In this document: piece after piece, positions 7,726 to 17,611 of the stretch | Numbering within the stretch: position 1 is the first letter of the stretch | Layout: each line of letters opens with the position of its first letter | Assembly (NCBI RefSeq): GCF_016862095.1 | Contig: NZ_BOMH01000002.1 | Location: 248,001-312,000, forward strand | DNA from: Actinoplanes cyaneus | GTDB taxonomy: Bacteria; Actinomycetota; Actinomycetes; Mycobacteriales; Micromonosporaceae | Length of the DNA: 64,000 nucleotides | Reading direction: 5' to 3' | The notes under the pieces: generated by a model | What the model was told of the DNA's origin: nothing | Seen by the model: the letters and a program-made list of their open reading frames with translations, nothing else | Database searches by the model: none | Position numbers and translations under genes: made by a program

Positions 7726-7966
7726 GGGTGCGCCGCAGAGGGTCGCGGCGGACGGACGGGGCCGGGCCGCTGCGGTCGCGGCGGGACGGACCGAACGGGC
7801 CGGGGTCGTGGCGGGACGGACGGGCCGAGGGTCCCGGCGGGACGCACGGGGCGGGCTCACGACGTACCGACGCCGGCGCAGCGATTAATCGGCGATGCCG
7901 CCGCCGTATCTCTTCCGGAGAGCGAAGCGGCGAAGCGCGCCGCGGGCGCCTGAGGAGGTACGGACC

Positions 7967-8587
7967 ATGCAGACCGACGTGCGAAGTGAGATCGCCGCCC
8001 AGCGGACCGAGCTGGCGGACCTGCTCGCCGGGTTGAGCGAGCAGCAGTGGGACGCGCCCACGCTGTGTGCGGGCTGGCGGGTGCGGGAGGTGGTCGCGCA
8101 CGTGACGTATCCGTTCCGGACGCGCGCGCCGCGATTCTTCCTCGACCTGGCGCGGGCGGGCGGGAGGTTCGACCGGATGGCGGATCGGGTGGCGCGGCGC
8201 GACGCGACGGCCATGAGCGCCGCGCGGCTGCTGGCGCAGGTGCGCGACAACGTGGAGCACCCGTGGTCGCCGCCGGGTGGCGGGGCGGCCGGGGCGCTGT
8301 CGCACGACGTGATCCACGGGCTCGACATCACTCTTGCGCTGTTCCCGGAACGGCCGGTTCCGTCCGGCCGGATGGCGGTGGTGCTCGGCGGCATGTCCCC
8401 TCGCAGCATCGGCTGGTTCGGCACCGACCTGTCCGGCGTCCGGTTGGTCGCCACCGACCTGGAGTGGACGTTCGGCGCGGGCGAGCCGGTCCGGGGCAGG
8501 GCTCAGGACCTGCTGATGGTCGTCTGCGGGCGACGGCTGCCGACGGGGCTGCTGACCGGTACGGCGGCGGCGCGGTACACCGGATGA
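7967..8587 (+). CDS. Maleylpyruvate isomerase family protein (TIGR03083/DinB-like)
   Basis: 206-residue cytosolic protein of the mycothiol-dependent/DinB-like superfamily. The N-terminal helical bundle has the characteristic LADLLAGLSEQQWDAPTLC-GWRVREVVAHVTY segment (about residues 17-49), where the His of VVAHV is a usual metal ligand, and a second ligand candidate in LSHDVIHGLDI (about 112-122). ATG at 7967 has a strong GAGGAGG site; the frame is open upstream without one. The substrate of this group is mostly unknown. It precedes an AraC regulator gene on the same strand by 85 bp. Confidence 0.85.
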   Translation: MQTDVRSEIAAQRTELADLLAGLSEQQWDAPTLCAGWRVREVVAHVTYPFRTRAPRFFLDLARAGGRFDRMADRVARRDATAMSAARLLAQVRDNVEHPWSPPGGGAAGALSHDVIHGLDITLALFPERPVPSGRMAVVLGGMSPRSIGWFGTDLSGVRLVATDLEWTFGAGEPVRGRAQDLLMVVCGRRLPTGLLTGTAAARYTG

Positions 8588-8672
8588 CCGAGGAGGAATC
8601 GCCCGATCGGGCAGGGGCCGACACGTCCGGCACGGTTGGCGGAGTGTCAACTGAAGGGTCAAGCTGTGTGGT

Positions 8673-9638
8673 GTGCGGTCTTCGACTTTTCATCTCACCG
8701 ACGTGGACGAGGCGCGGGACATCCTGCGCCGGACCTTCTACACGATGGATGTGGAGGTGCTACGCCCGGTTCCGGACTGGACGGGACGGTTCGCGGTGGG
8801 CGGGGGCAAGACGATCACCCTGGGTGACCTGACGTTCGGGGTGGACGTGCGGGTCCGGGCCGGCGAACTCGGGGCCTACCACGTGAATCTGCCGCTGACC
8901 GGGGCGATGGCCTGGCACCAGGGCTCGCACGCGCCGCTGCGGGCCCGGGCCGGGCACAGCGCCGCCGTGTTCCAGCCGATCGGCGACACGGTCGTGGACA
9001 GCTGGGACGGCGACTGCCGGATCCTAGCCGTCAAGATCGGCCGCACCGAGCTGGAGACCCAGCTGGAGCGGATGCTGGACCGGCCGGTGCGCGGCCCGGT
9101 CGACCTCGGGCCGGAGCTGGACATCTCGGGTGGGCCCGGGGCGAGCTGGGCCCGTCTGGCCGAGGCGATCACCGCCGACGTCAGCGGGCCGGACGGGCTG
9201 ACCGAGCACCCGGTGATCGGCGCCCGGATGAAGGAGGCGCTGATCACCGGGCTGCTGCTGGCCACCGATCATCGCTACCGCGGTCCGCTGGACAGGCAGA
9301 GCCCGGCGCTCGCGGCGCCGGGGGCGATCCGCCGGGTCGTCGAGGCGATGCGCGCGCAGCCGGGCCGCCCGTTCACCGTGGCCGATCTCGCCGGCATCGC
9401 CGGGGTGGGCTCCCGGGCACTGCAACAGAGCTTCGCGCGGTACGTCGGGATGCCGCCCATGACCTATCTGCGTCAGATCCGGCTGGCGCTGGTCCACGAC
9501 AACCTGCGGGCCGCGGAACCGGGCACGACGACGGTGGCCCAGGTGGCGTACCGCTACGGGTTCACGCACCTGGGCCGTTTCGCCGCCGCCTACCGGGAGC
9601 GGTACAGCGTCTCCCCCTCGGAGACGCTGCGCGAGTGA
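8673..9638 (+). CDS. AraC-family regulator with AraC_binding_2-type sensor
   Basis: 321 residues. The N-terminal sensor (about 1-190) begins with LTDVDEARDILRRTFY and includes YHVNLPLTGAMAWHQG; the C-terminal double helix-turn-helix (about 215-321) has RPFTVADLAGIAGVGSRALQ, QSFARYVGMPPMTYLRQIRL and VAYRYGFTHLGRFAAAYRER. A second gene of the same architecture is at 27283-28272. GTG start at 8673. The last gene before the convergent VWA gene, with only 4 bp between stops. Ligand and targets are not evident. Confidence 0.9.
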   Translation: MRSSTFHLTDVDEARDILRRTFYTMDVEVLRPVPDWTGRFAVGGGKTITLGDLTFGVDVRVRAGELGAYHVNLPLTGAMAWHQGSHAPLRARAGHSAAVFQPIGDTVVDSWDGDCRILAVKIGRTELETQLERMLDRPVRGPVDLGPELDISGGPGASWARLAEAITADVSGPDGLTEHPVIGARMKEALITGLLLATDHRYRGPLDRQSPALAAPGAIRRVVEAMRAQPGRPFTVADLAGIAGVGSRALQQSFARYVGMPPMTYLRQIRLALVHDNLRAAEPGTTTVAQVAYRYGFTHLGRFAAAYRERYSVSPSETLRE

Positions 9639-9642
9639 CCGG

Positions 9643-11595
9643 TCATCGACGGCCGCGCCGCGCCCGCACGTAGTCGTCGATGACGTAACGCCCCAGCTCG
9701 GCGGCGTCCGGGCTGAACACCCGGCCGCCGTTGCGCCGGGCGACCGCGTCCATGAACCGCTGCAGGCCCGGGTCGTCACCGAGCATGAACACGTTCATCG
9801 TGGCGCCGTACCGCGTGAGCAGGTCGACTTCGCGGACCGTGGCCTGGACCGTCTCCGGCAGCGGCGGCCACCAGAACATCGCCTCGCCGTCGTCCTCCAG
9901 GTGAGCGGTCGGCTCACCGTCGGTGACGACCAGGACGACCGGCTCGGCGCCGGGGTGCCGCCGCAGATGCCGGCCGGCCAGTTTCAGGGCATGCTGCAGG
10001 TTCGTGCCCTTCTCCATGGTCGGCTCGATCGCGGCGAGCTCGCCCTGCGACAGCGACATCGCATACTTCCCGAAGCCGATGATCTGCAGCGCGTCCTGCG
10101 GATACTTCGTGGCGACCAGATGCGACAGGGCCAGGGCCGTCTGCTTCATCGGGCCCCAGCGCCCGTCGGCGAACATCGAGTAGGACAGGTCGACGCAGAG
10201 CGCGACGACCGCCGACGCGCGCCGCTCGGTCTCGGCGACCTCGAAGTCCTCCGGCTCCAGCCGCACCGGGAGGGTGGCCGTGCCCCGCGAGCCGGCTCGG
10301 CGGCGGACCGCATTGCCGAGTGTGCGGACCACGTCGAGCGGCTGGTCGTCGCCGAACTCCCAGCGCCGGGACGAGCCGATCAGGTCACCGGCGGCGCCGG
10401 CGTCCCGCATGTCGTGCTCACCGCGTTTGCCGGCGAGGTCGTGGAAGATCTTCGACAGCGCCGACTGGCCGAGCCGGCGCAACGCCTTCGGCGACAGGGT
10501 GAGCCCGTCGTCGTCGCGCTGCACCCAGCCCTGCCGGCGCAGCTCCCGCTCCAGCTCGCGCAGCCGGCGCAGGTCGTCGGCGGCGGACCGGCCGAGCTGA
10601 CGCTCCACCGCCTCCACGTCCACGTCGTCGAGCGTGGCGCCGGGATGTTCCTGGCCGAGCTGGTCGATCAGCTCGTCCAGGTCGCCGATCTCGCCGAGGG
10701 CCGCGGCGGCGTCGCCGTAGCCGAGGTCCTCGCCGCCGCGCATCCGCTCGCCACGACCCCAGTTCATGCCGGGCCGCAGCGCCTTGAGGTTGTCGGTCAG
10801 CTCGGACAACTGGCCGCGCAGCGGGCCGTCACCGAGCGCCTGGTCCATCAGGCTCTGCAGCTCCTCGCGCTGCTGCGGGCTCAGGGACCGCATCAGGCGC
10901 TCGGCCGCGGCGGCCTGGCGGGCCAGGGAGTCGATCAGCTCGTCGATGTTCTGCGGGTTGTCCGGGAAGAACTTCCCGTGCTTGTCCATGAAGTCGCGGA
11001 AGGCGTCGTCGGTGTCCTCGCCGCGGGCGTGTTTCTCCAGCAGCTGGTTGAGGTCGCCGACCATGGCCGACACCTCCGAGAAGTCACCGTTGCGCAGCGC
11101 GTCGCGCATGCCCGCGAAGCGCTGCTCGACGACCTCGCGTTTCAACCCGTCGAGAATCTGCTGGTAGAGGTCGCGCGCTTCCGGTGAGGCCCAGTTGTAC
11201 TCGGACAGCTCCGAGATGGCCTGCGAGGTGGACCGGGGCAGGTTGTCCAGGACCGCCTCGTTGAACCGGGCGTCCAGGTCGTCGCGGGCGCGCAGCGTGT
11301 CCCGCTCGGTCGCCAGGGCCTGGTCGAGCATCTGCCGGGCCCGGGTGACGGCGCCGTCCAGGTTGCCCCGGCGCAGCGCCTCCTTGCGCAGCCGGCGGGC
11401 CCGGTCGCGCAGATTGTCGAGCCCGCGCCCGTCCCGCGGCCCGCGGCGGATCAGGTCACGCAGCGCGTCGCGCAGGCTGTCGCCCTGCATGACGCGCTCG
11501 CCCATCTCGTCGACGGCGGCGCGCACGTCGAACGGCGGGGCGAGCGGGTCGGGCCCGTCCCGCCACGCCCCGTACCGAAACACATGGCGTGCCAT
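9643..11595 (-). CDS. VWA-domain protein partner of the AAA+ ATPase
   Basis: 650 residues, starting at ATG 11595 (MARHVFRYGAWRDG), 2 bp after the ATPase stop. The frame is open much further upstream in the ATPase gene, but that part is a shadow. The N-terminal two thirds are helical and charged, rich in Arg, Asp and Leu. The C-terminal von Willebrand A domain (about residues 440-640) has a MIDAS motif, DLSYSMFADGRWGPMK, and VVLVVTDGEPTAH. Together with the upstream gene this resembles MoxR/VWA and Mg-chelatase I/D-like chaperone pairs. The client is unknown. Confidence 0.9.
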   Translation of the reverse strand: MARHVFRYGAWRDGPDPLAPPFDVRAAVDEMGERVMQGDSLRDALRDLIRRGPRDGRGLDNLRDRARRLRKEALRRGNLDGAVTRARQMLDQALATERDTLRARDDLDARFNEAVLDNLPRSTSQAISELSEYNWASPEARDLYQQILDGLKREVVEQRFAGMRDALRNGDFSEVSAMVGDLNQLLEKHARGEDTDDAFRDFMDKHGKFFPDNPQNIDELIDSLARQAAAAERLMRSLSPQQREELQSLMDQALGDGPLRGQLSELTDNLKALRPGMNWGRGERMRGGEDLGYGDAAAALGEIGDLDELIDQLGQEHPGATLDDVDVEAVERQLGRSAADDLRRLRELERELRRQGWVQRDDDGLTLSPKALRRLGQSALSKIFHDLAGKRGEHDMRDAGAAGDLIGSSRRWEFGDDQPLDVVRTLGNAVRRRAGSRGTATLPVRLEPEDFEVAETERRASAVVALCVDLSYSMFADGRWGPMKQTALALSHLVATKYPQDALQIIGFGKYAMSLSQGELAAIEPTMEKGTNLQHALKLAGRHLRRHPGAEPVVLVVTDGEPTAHLEDDGEAMFWWPPLPETVQATVREVDLLTRYGATMNVFMLGDDPGLQRFMDAVARRNGGRVFSPDAAELGRYVIDDYVRARRGRR

Positions 11596-11597
11596 CG

Positions 11598-13022
11598 TCA
11601 GCTCCCGTAGAGGGTGCGGCCGTCGTCGGTCAGCTCCTTCGCCAGCCGGCGGGTCAGGTGCAGACCCTCCAGGACGAACTCGATGCCGGAGGCGGCCTGG
11701 CCCGGGCTGGGCGCGTCGCCGAGGCCGAGCCGTTCGAGGACCTTGGCCAGGCCGGGGACCGTGCCGATCTGGTTCAGCAGCTCCTCCGCGCTGACCAGGT
11801 CGCCGGTCTCGATGATCGCGCCCTCGGCGACCAGGTCGGTGAAGCCGGACAGGTCGAGGCCGGCGAGCCGGGCCCGGAACGTCTCGGCGGTCGCGACGCG
11901 CAGCAGGTGGCCGAGGATCTCGGTCTCGCGACCCTCCTCGCCGCTCTCGAACTCGACCTTGCCCCGCAGGGTGGACGTGACCGAGACGGTGTCGCAGATC
12001 CGGGCGACCGCCTCCCGCTCGCCGCGCAGGCCGGCCCGGCGCAGCGCGGACCCGGCCACGGTCTCGGCCGCGGCGATCGAGAAGCGCGCGGAGACGCCGG
12101 AGCGCGAGTCCACCGACGAGGACTCGCGGACCCCCCGCGTGTAGCGGGCGATCACGTCGATCAGGTGCTCCGGCACGGCCGCGACGAGCGCCGCCTCCTG
12201 CCGGACCAGGGCGGTCTCCAGCTCCAGGTCGACCGGGTAGTGGGTGCGGATCTCCGCGCCGAACCGGTCCTTGAGCGGGGTGATGATCCGGCCGCGGTTG
12301 GTGTAGTCCTCCGGGTTCGCCGAGGCGACCAGCAGGACGTCGAGCGGCAGCCGCAGCTGGTAGCCGCGGACCTGGATGTCGCGCTCCTCCAGCACGTTGA
12401 GCAGCGACACCTGGATGCGCTCGGCCAGGTCGGGCAGCTCGTTGACGGCGAAGATGCCCCGGTTGGTGCGCGGGACCAGACCGAAGTGGATCGTCTCCGG
12501 GTCGCCCAGGGCGCGGCCCTCGGCCACCTTGATCGGGTCGACGTCGCCGATCAGATCGCCGACGCTGGTGTCGGGGGTGGCGAGCTTCTCGCCATACCGC
12601 TCCGAGCGGTGCAGCCAGGAGATCGGCAGCAGATCGCCGGTCTCGGCGGCCAGCCGGCGGATCGCCGGGGTGAGCGGATGATAGGGGTGTTCGTGCAGCT
12701 CGGAGCCGGTGATGTAGGGCGTCCACTCGTCCAGCAGCCCGGTCAGGGCGCGGATCAGGCGGGTCTTGCCCTGGCCGCGCTCACCGAGCAGGACCATGTC
12801 GTGGCCGGCGAGCAGCGCCCGCTCGACCTCGGGCAGCACGGTGTCGTCGTAGCCGACGATCCCGGGGAAGCGGGGCTCGCCGCTGCGTAACTTGTGGAGC
12901 AGGTTGTCGCGCAGCTCCTCCTTGACGGTGCGGAACTCGTGCCCGGAGGCACGCAGCTCGCCCAGGGTGCGCGGCAGGTCGGCGGGGGTTTCGAGAATGA
13001 TCGCGGTAGGACCCTCTGTCAC
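11598..13022 (-). CDS. MoxR/Mg-chelatase-I-like AAA+ ATPase
   Basis: 474 residues from GTG at 13022 (MTEGPTAIILE). Walker A is GERGQGKTR (about residue 72); the Walker B region reads GIFAVNELPDL, with Asn where many relatives have Asp; sensor 1 is LLVASANPEDY; the arginine-finger segment is PLKDRFGAEIRTHYP. The C-terminus is helical with DFSGFTDLVAEG-like features. Usual length for the family. Operon with the VWA gene. Likely acts as a hexameric remodelling chaperone in the cytosol; no metal-chelatase H subunit is nearby, so a chelatase role is unlikely. Confidence 0.9.
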   Translation of the reverse strand: MTEGPTAIILETPADLPRTLGELRASGHEFRTVKEELRDNLLHKLRSGEPRFPGIVGYDDTVLPEVERALLAGHDMVLLGERGQGKTRLIRALTGLLDEWTPYITGSELHEHPYHPLTPAIRRLAAETGDLLPISWLHRSERYGEKLATPDTSVGDLIGDVDPIKVAEGRALGDPETIHFGLVPRTNRGIFAVNELPDLAERIQVSLLNVLEERDIQVRGYQLRLPLDVLLVASANPEDYTNRGRIITPLKDRFGAEIRTHYPVDLELETALVRQEAALVAAVPEHLIDVIARYTRGVRESSSVDSRSGVSARFSIAAAETVAGSALRRAGLRGEREAVARICDTVSVTSTLRGKVEFESGEEGRETEILGHLLRVATAETFRARLAGLDLSGFTDLVAEGAIIETGDLVSAEELLNQIGTVPGLAKVLERLGLGDAPSPGQAASGIEFVLEGLHLTRRLAKELTDDGRTLYGS

Positions 13023-13134
13023 CGCTGGAACGCTACTCCGCGGAGATGACAACCGGCGACTGTGATCGGGAACGCGGCCAGAGCCGCGGGATTGGCTTTT
13101 GCCCACTGTCGCGGCCGCGCGGCAGGCTTCGCTC

Positions 13135-13956
13135 ATGACGACAACCACGATCCAGCGGTACGCGGCATTCACCGACTCGCCGGCCGGAGGCAACCCCGCC
13201 GGCGTGGTCCTCGACGCTTCCGCCCTGACCGACGCCCGCATGCTCGAGATCGCAGCTGAGCTGGGCTATTCCGAGACCGCGTTCCTGACCGAGCGGGACG
13301 GCGACCGGTACCGCGTGCGCTACTTCAGCCCGCTCACCGAGATCCCGTTCTGCGGTCACGCGACGGTCGCCACGGCGGTCGCGCTCGGCCCGGGCGAGCA
13401 CCTGTTCGTCACGAACGCGGGCGAGGTTCCCGTGACGGTCGACACGCAGGGGACGGCCACGCTGACGAGCGTCCCGCCGGTGGTGTCCGCGCTGGGCGAG
13501 CCCGAGCTGGGCGCCCTGCTCGCGGCGCTGCGCTGGGATGCCGCCGAGCTGGACCCGGAGCTTCCGCCGCGGGTCGCGTACGCCGGTGCGTACCATCCGA
13601 TCCTGGCCGTGACGAGCCGCGAGCGGCTGGCGGACCTGGACTACGACGTGCCCGCGCTGAAGGCGCTGATGACCGGGCGCGGCTGGACGACGGTCCAGCT
13701 GGTGTTCCGCGACAGCGCTGACACGTTCGACGTGCGGGACCCGTTCCCGATCGGCGGCGTCTACGAGGACCCGGCGACCGGTGCGGCGGCCGCGGCGTTC
13801 GGTGGCTACCTGCGCGAGCTGGGCCTGGTCGCCGACGACGCGACGCTGCACCTGCGGCAGGGCGACGACCTGGGCCGGCCGAGCCGGATCACGGTCCGCC
13901 TGGTCGCCAGTGAGCCCGGCGTGCGGGTCAGCGGGACGGCTGTGCCGATCCTCTGA
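13135..13956 (+). CDS. PhzF-family isomerase/epimerase-like protein
   Basis: 273 residues, ATG at 13135 (MTTTTIQRYAAFTDSPAGGN). PhzF fold signatures: NPAGVVLDA, LGYSETAFL with the catalytic Glu near residue 46, FCGHATVATA, and DPATGAAAAAFGGYL near the C-terminus. The family includes isomerases in phenazine synthesis, but most members are stand-alone and of unknown substrate; no other phenazine genes are present. Divergent from the AAA+/VWA operon with a 112-bp spacer. Its last 29 bp overlap the convergent GGDEF gene. Confidence 0.92.
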   Translation: MTTTTIQRYAAFTDSPAGGNPAGVVLDASALTDARMLEIAAELGYSETAFLTERDGDRYRVRYFSPLTEIPFCGHATVATAVALGPGEHLFVTNAGEVPVTVDTQGTATLTSVPPVVSALGEPELGALLAALRWDAAELDPELPPRVAYAGAYHPILAVTSRERLADLDYDVPALKALMTGRGWTTVQLVFRDSADTFDVRDPFPIGGVYEDPATGAAAAAFGGYLRELGLVADDATLHLRQGDDLGRPSRITVRLVASEPGVRVSGTAVPIL

Positions 13957-15511
13957 GGACCGTCCCGTCCTGGGAGCGGCTCCAGGTGCCCTTGCCCTGG
14001 TGCTTGGCGGCGTACATCGCCATGTCCGCGTCGTGGAGCAGCGTGCGTACGTCGTCGCGCTCCTCGGCGCAGGCGATGCCGATGCTGGCGTTCGCGCAGA
14101 CCGCGAGGTCACCGACGTCGACCGGCTCCCGCAACGACCGCAGGATGCGCTGCGCGGTCTGCTCGGCGTCGCGGACCGTGCAGTCGCGCAGCAGCACCGC
14201 GAACTCGTCACCGCCGAGCCGCGCCACCAGGTCGCCGGAGCGCACCGACTGGCGCAGCTTCTCCGCGACCCCGGCGAGCAGCAGGTCACCGGCCTGGTGA
14301 CCGTGGGTGTCGTTGACCGCCTTGAAACCGTCCAGGTCGACGAGCAGCAGGGCGACGCTGCCGGGCCGGGCCCGCGCGGCGGCCAGCGCGGTGGTGGTCT
14401 CCTCGCGGAAGTGCGCCCGATTGGCCAGCCCGGTCAGCTCGTCGTGCAGCGCCTGGTGGCGGAGCCGCTGCTCGTGCTCGCGCAGCTCGGTGAGCGTGGT
14501 GTCGAGCTGGTCGATCAGGCGGGTGTTGTCGTGGAACGCGGCCAGCTGCCGGGCCACCACCAGCGCGATGATCGCCCCGAAGCCGGCCACCACACCCCAG
14601 AGCTGCGCGTTCGTGCGCCCCTGGCTGTGCGGCAGCACGTACAGCAGCGTCACGAAGACGACCAGGATCGAGCCGTACGGCAACAGGCTGTACGGCCTGC
14701 GCCGCCGCGACCCGAAGGCGGTCTCGTCGAAGCGGGCGATGATCTCCTGGGTGCGCGGCCCCATCGCGATCAGCAGCGACGGCATCAGGCGGACCACGTA
14801 GACGTACGCCGGCAGCGAACCGCCGGAGGCGGAGGGGGCCACGAACAGGCCCACGCTGTTGACCACCGCGGAGACGATCATCGGGATCGCGGCCGCCTTG
14901 TTCATCGGCGCGTTCCCGGACAGGACCAGTTTCACCGCGGCGAACGACGAGGTGAGCACGACCGCGCCGGCCGCGAGCGAGCCGACCAGGCCGGCGTTGG
15001 AGTCCTGGTGCGCCGGGTCGACCGCGAAGCACCAGGCCACCACCACGCCACCGACCAGGACCGTCGCCGAGTCGAGCCAGAAGGCCAGCGACTCGCGGCG
15101 GGTCCGGTGCGGGTGCGGATGGATCAGCATCCCGACGATGATCAGCGCGAGGCCGACCGCGAAGCAGGTGGACTGGACGGTGCCACCGGCCGTGGACCAC
15201 TGGTTGCCGCGGGTCACCGCGAGCACGGTCTGCACGAGGTCGCCGGTCAGGAACAGGGTGGCACCGATGCCCATCAGCCGCCAGAAGCGGCGGATCGGGT
15301 GCCTGGCGACCCGGAACACCCGCCACGACGACCAGACCAGCAGCAGGTCCAGCGGCGGCTGGAAGATCCAGAACAGCCGGACCTGGGTGTTCGGGCCGTC
15401 GACGGTGAACAGCAGCACCGCGCCGAGCACGGTCCACGCGAGCGCGGCCAGCATCGCCGGGTCACGGCGCCACGCATGCCACGCTTCCCGCCCGACCGCC
15501 AGCCTTGTCAC
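13928..15511 (-). CDS. Membrane diguanylate cyclase (GGDEF)
   Basis: 527 residues. About eight to nine hydrophobic helices fill residues 15-330, followed by a short coiled coil (LIDQLDTTLTELREHEQRLR) and the GGDEF domain (about 350-515) with LTGLANRAHF, LLLVDLDGFKAVNDTHGHQAG-like substrate residues and the intact RLGGDEFAVLL active site. It should make cyclic-di-GMP from GTP. No EAL domain. GTG start at 15511; the short spacer to the divergent ABC-F gene is 71 bp. The 3' end overlaps phzF by 29 bp. Confidence 0.92.
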   Translation of the reverse strand: MTRLAVGREAWHAWRRDPAMLAALAWTVLGAVLLFTVDGPNTQVRLFWIFQPPLDLLLVWSSWRVFRVARHPIRRFWRLMGIGATLFLTGDLVQTVLAVTRGNQWSTAGGTVQSTCFAVGLALIIVGMLIHPHPHRTRRESLAFWLDSATVLVGGVVVAWCFAVDPAHQDSNAGLVGSLAAGAVVLTSSFAAVKLVLSGNAPMNKAAAIPMIVSAVVNSVGLFVAPSASGGSLPAYVYVVRLMPSLLIAMGPRTQEIIARFDETAFGSRRRRPYSLLPYGSILVVFVTLLYVLPHSQGRTNAQLWGVVAGFGAIIALVVARQLAAFHDNTRLIDQLDTTLTELREHEQRLRHQALHDELTGLANRAHFREETTTALAAARARPGSVALLLVDLDGFKAVNDTHGHQAGDLLLAGVAEKLRQSVRSGDLVARLGGDEFAVLLRDCTVRDAEQTAQRILRSLREPVDVGDLAVCANASIGIACAEERDDVRTLLHDADMAMYAAKHQGKGTWSRSQDGTVLRGSAQPSR

Positions 15512-15582
15512 GGCCTGGTCATCGGCCGGTGACCGCCCGTCATGAGGGTTAAGGTCCGATCCTTGCGTAGGATGTCACCCCG

Positions 15583-17211
15583 ATGAGCGCCACATTGATC
15601 GCCCGGGAACTCGCCGCTGGGCACGGCGACCGCAGCCTCTTCACCGGCCTGGACCTGGTGGTCGCGCCCGGGGACGTGATCGGCTTGGTCGGCGTGAACG
15701 GCGCGGGCAAGACCACCCTCCTGCGTACGCTGGCCGGGGTGCTGTCCGCGGAGAGCGGAAGCGTCTCGCTCAGCCCGCCCACCGCGAACATCGGCTACCT
15801 GCCGCAGGAGCGCGAGCGGCGCGCCGGGGAGACCGTGCGGGAGTTCCTGGCCCGGCGCACCGGGGTCGGCGACGCGCAGACCGCGATGGACGCGGCCGCC
15901 GAGGAGCTCGCCGCGGGCACGGCCGGCGCCGACGACCGGTACGCGGTGGCGCTGGAACGCTGGCTCGACCTCGGCGGTGCGGACCTCGACGAGCGCGCCG
16001 AGCCCCTCGCCGCCGAGTTCGCGATCGACCTGGACCTGCCCATGACGGCGCTCTCCGGTGGTCAGGCGGCCCGCGCGGGCATGGCGTCGCTGCTGCTCAG
16101 CCGCTATGACGTGTACCTGCTCGACGAGCCGACCAACGACCTCGACCTGGACGGGCTGGCGCGGCTGGAGAGCTTCGTGGCGGGCCTGCGCGCCGGCGTG
16201 GTGGTGGTCAGCCACGACCGGGAGTTCCTCACCCGTACCGTCACCAAGGTCCTTGAACTGGATCTTCACCAGCAACAGACCCGGCTGTACGGCGGTGGCT
16301 ACGGCTCCTACCTCGAGGAGCGCGAGCGGGCGCGGGCCCACGCGCGCGAGCAGTACGAGGAGTACTCCGACAAGAAGGAGGACCTGCTCGACCGCGCCCG
16401 CATGCAGCGCGCCTGGATGGACAAGGGTGTGCGCAACGCCCGCCGCAAAGCCCCCGACAACGACAAGATCGCCAAGGCGCAGCGGGGCGAGACCAGCGAG
16501 AAGCAGGCCGCCAAGGCGCGGCAGACCGAGAAGATGATCGAGCGTCTCGACGTGGTCGACGAGCCCCGCAAGGAGTGGGATCTCCGGATGGAGATCGCCG
16601 TGGCGCCGCGCGCCGGCGCGGTGGTCGCCACGCTGCGTGACGCCGTCGTCCGGCGCGGGACGTTCGCGCTGGGCCCGGTCACGCTGCAGATCGACTGGGG
16701 CGACCGGGTGGCGATCACCGGGGCGAACGGCGCCGGGAAGTCGACGCTGCTCGCGGCGCTGCTCGGGCGGCTGCCACTGGACGAGGGCGTGCAGCACCTC
16801 GGGCCGGGCGTGGTGGTCGGCGAGGTCGACCAGGCGCGCGGACTGTTCCTCGGCCCGGTGCCGCTGGTCCGCGCGTTCGGTGACGCCGTGCCCACCTGGC
16901 CGGACGCGGAGGTGCGCACGCTGCTGGCCAAGTTCGGCCTCAAGTCGGCGCACGTGACGCGGCCCGCCGAGTCGCTCTCCCCCGGCGAACGCACCCGGGC
17001 CGCGCTCGCCCTGCTCCAGGCACGTGGGGTGAACCTGCTCGTGCTCGACGAGCCGACGAACCACCTGGACCTCGCGGCGATCGAGCAACTGGAGTCGGCG
17101 CTGGCGTCGTACACCGGTACCCTGCTCCTGGTCACCCACGACCGCCGGATGCTCTCCGCGGTCGCCACGAACCGCCACCTCGAGGTGGCCGACGGCAAGG
17201 TCACCGGCTGA
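15583..17211 (+). CDS. ABC-F family ATPase
   Basis: 542 residues with two ABC domains and no membrane segment, hence ABC-F. Domain 1: Walker [10 protein letters not shown], signature LSGGQAARA, Walker [15 protein letters not shown]. Linker about 245-330 is highly charged ([20 protein letters not shown] onward). Domain 2: [34 protein letters not shown] proteins act at the ribosome; some confer ribosomal antibiotic protection, others are housekeeping. A possible TAGGAT -10 at 15568-15573 would give a very short or no leader. It is followed after 2 bp by an unknown gene and then by a PP2C gene. Confidence 0.93.
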   Translation: MSATLIARELAAGHGDRSLFTGLDLVVAPGDVIGLVGVNGAGKTTLLRTLAGVLSAESGSVSLSPPTANIGYLPQERERRAGETVREFLARRTGVGDAQTAMDAAAEELAAGTAGADDRYAVALERWLDLGGADLDERAEPLAAEFAIDLDLPMTALSGGQAARAGMASLLLSRYDVYLLDEPTNDLDLDGLARLESFVAGLRAGVVVVSHDREFLTRTVTKVLELDLHQQQTRLYGGGYGSYLEERERARAHAREQYEEYSDKKEDLLDRARMQRAWMDKGVRNARRKAPDNDKIAKAQRGETSEKQAAKARQTEKMIERLDVVDEPRKEWDLRMEIAVAPRAGAVVATLRDAVVRRGTFALGPVTLQIDWGDRVAITGANGAGKSTLLAALLGRLPLDEGVQHLGPGVVVGEVDQARGLFLGPVPLVRAFGDAVPTWPDAEVRTLLAKFGLKSAHVTRPAESLSPGERTRAALALLQARGVNLLVLDEPTNHLDLAAIEQLESALASYTGTLLLVTHDRRMLSAVATNRHLEVADGKVTG

Positions 17212-17213
17212 AC

Positions 17214-17606
17214 ATGAGCACGATCATCACCTTCTACACCGCCGCCAACGACGACGCGGCGGAGGACCAGGGCCCCGGCCGGGACAAGGTCGTCCTCGGG
17301 AACTTCGACGTCTTCGCCAGCCTGGAGGAATGGGAGAGCCTGCTGCTCGACCGCTCGATCGACGACGTCGACGGGCCGGAGCAGGTCAACGACGAGGAGT
17401 CGCCGATCATCCTCGGCTTCCTGCCGGCCCTGACCAAGGCCCTCGCGGCGGCGAACCCGGCGACGCTGGCCGACCTGACCCAGCGCTGGGTGACGGCCCG
17501 CAAGCAGGACGGCGAAACCCTCGACCCGGCCCAGGCCCGCACGATCGTCGACGCGGTGGCGGCGCTGGCCCGGTCCCGGCGCAAGCTCTACTGCCAGGTC
17601 GCCTGA
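17214..17606 (+). CDS. Conserved-looking hypothetical protein in ABC-F/PP2C unit
   Basis: 130-residue soluble acidic protein that I do not recognise. It starts at ATG 17214, 2 bp after the ABC-F stop, and ends 5 bp before the PP2C start, so the three genes are probably one transcript. The N-terminus MSTIITFYTAANDDAAEDQG is followed by a DVFASLEEWESLLLDRSIDD segment, then two helices (FLPALTKALAAANPATLADL and ARTIVDAVAALARSRRKLY). No membrane segment, signal peptide or catalytic motif. Normal codon use for the genome supports that it is real. Confidence 0.8.
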   Translation: MSTIITFYTAANDDAAEDQGPGRDKVVLGNFDVFASLEEWESLLLDRSIDDVDGPEQVNDEESPIILGFLPALTKALAAANPATLADLTQRWVTARKQDGETLDPAQARTIVDAVAALARSRRKLYCQVA

Positions 17607-17611
17607 GCGGG

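Noticed and set aside
13135..13956. Phenazine biosynthesis cluster
   Set aside because: PhzF-like gene alone; no phzA-G partners within the window.
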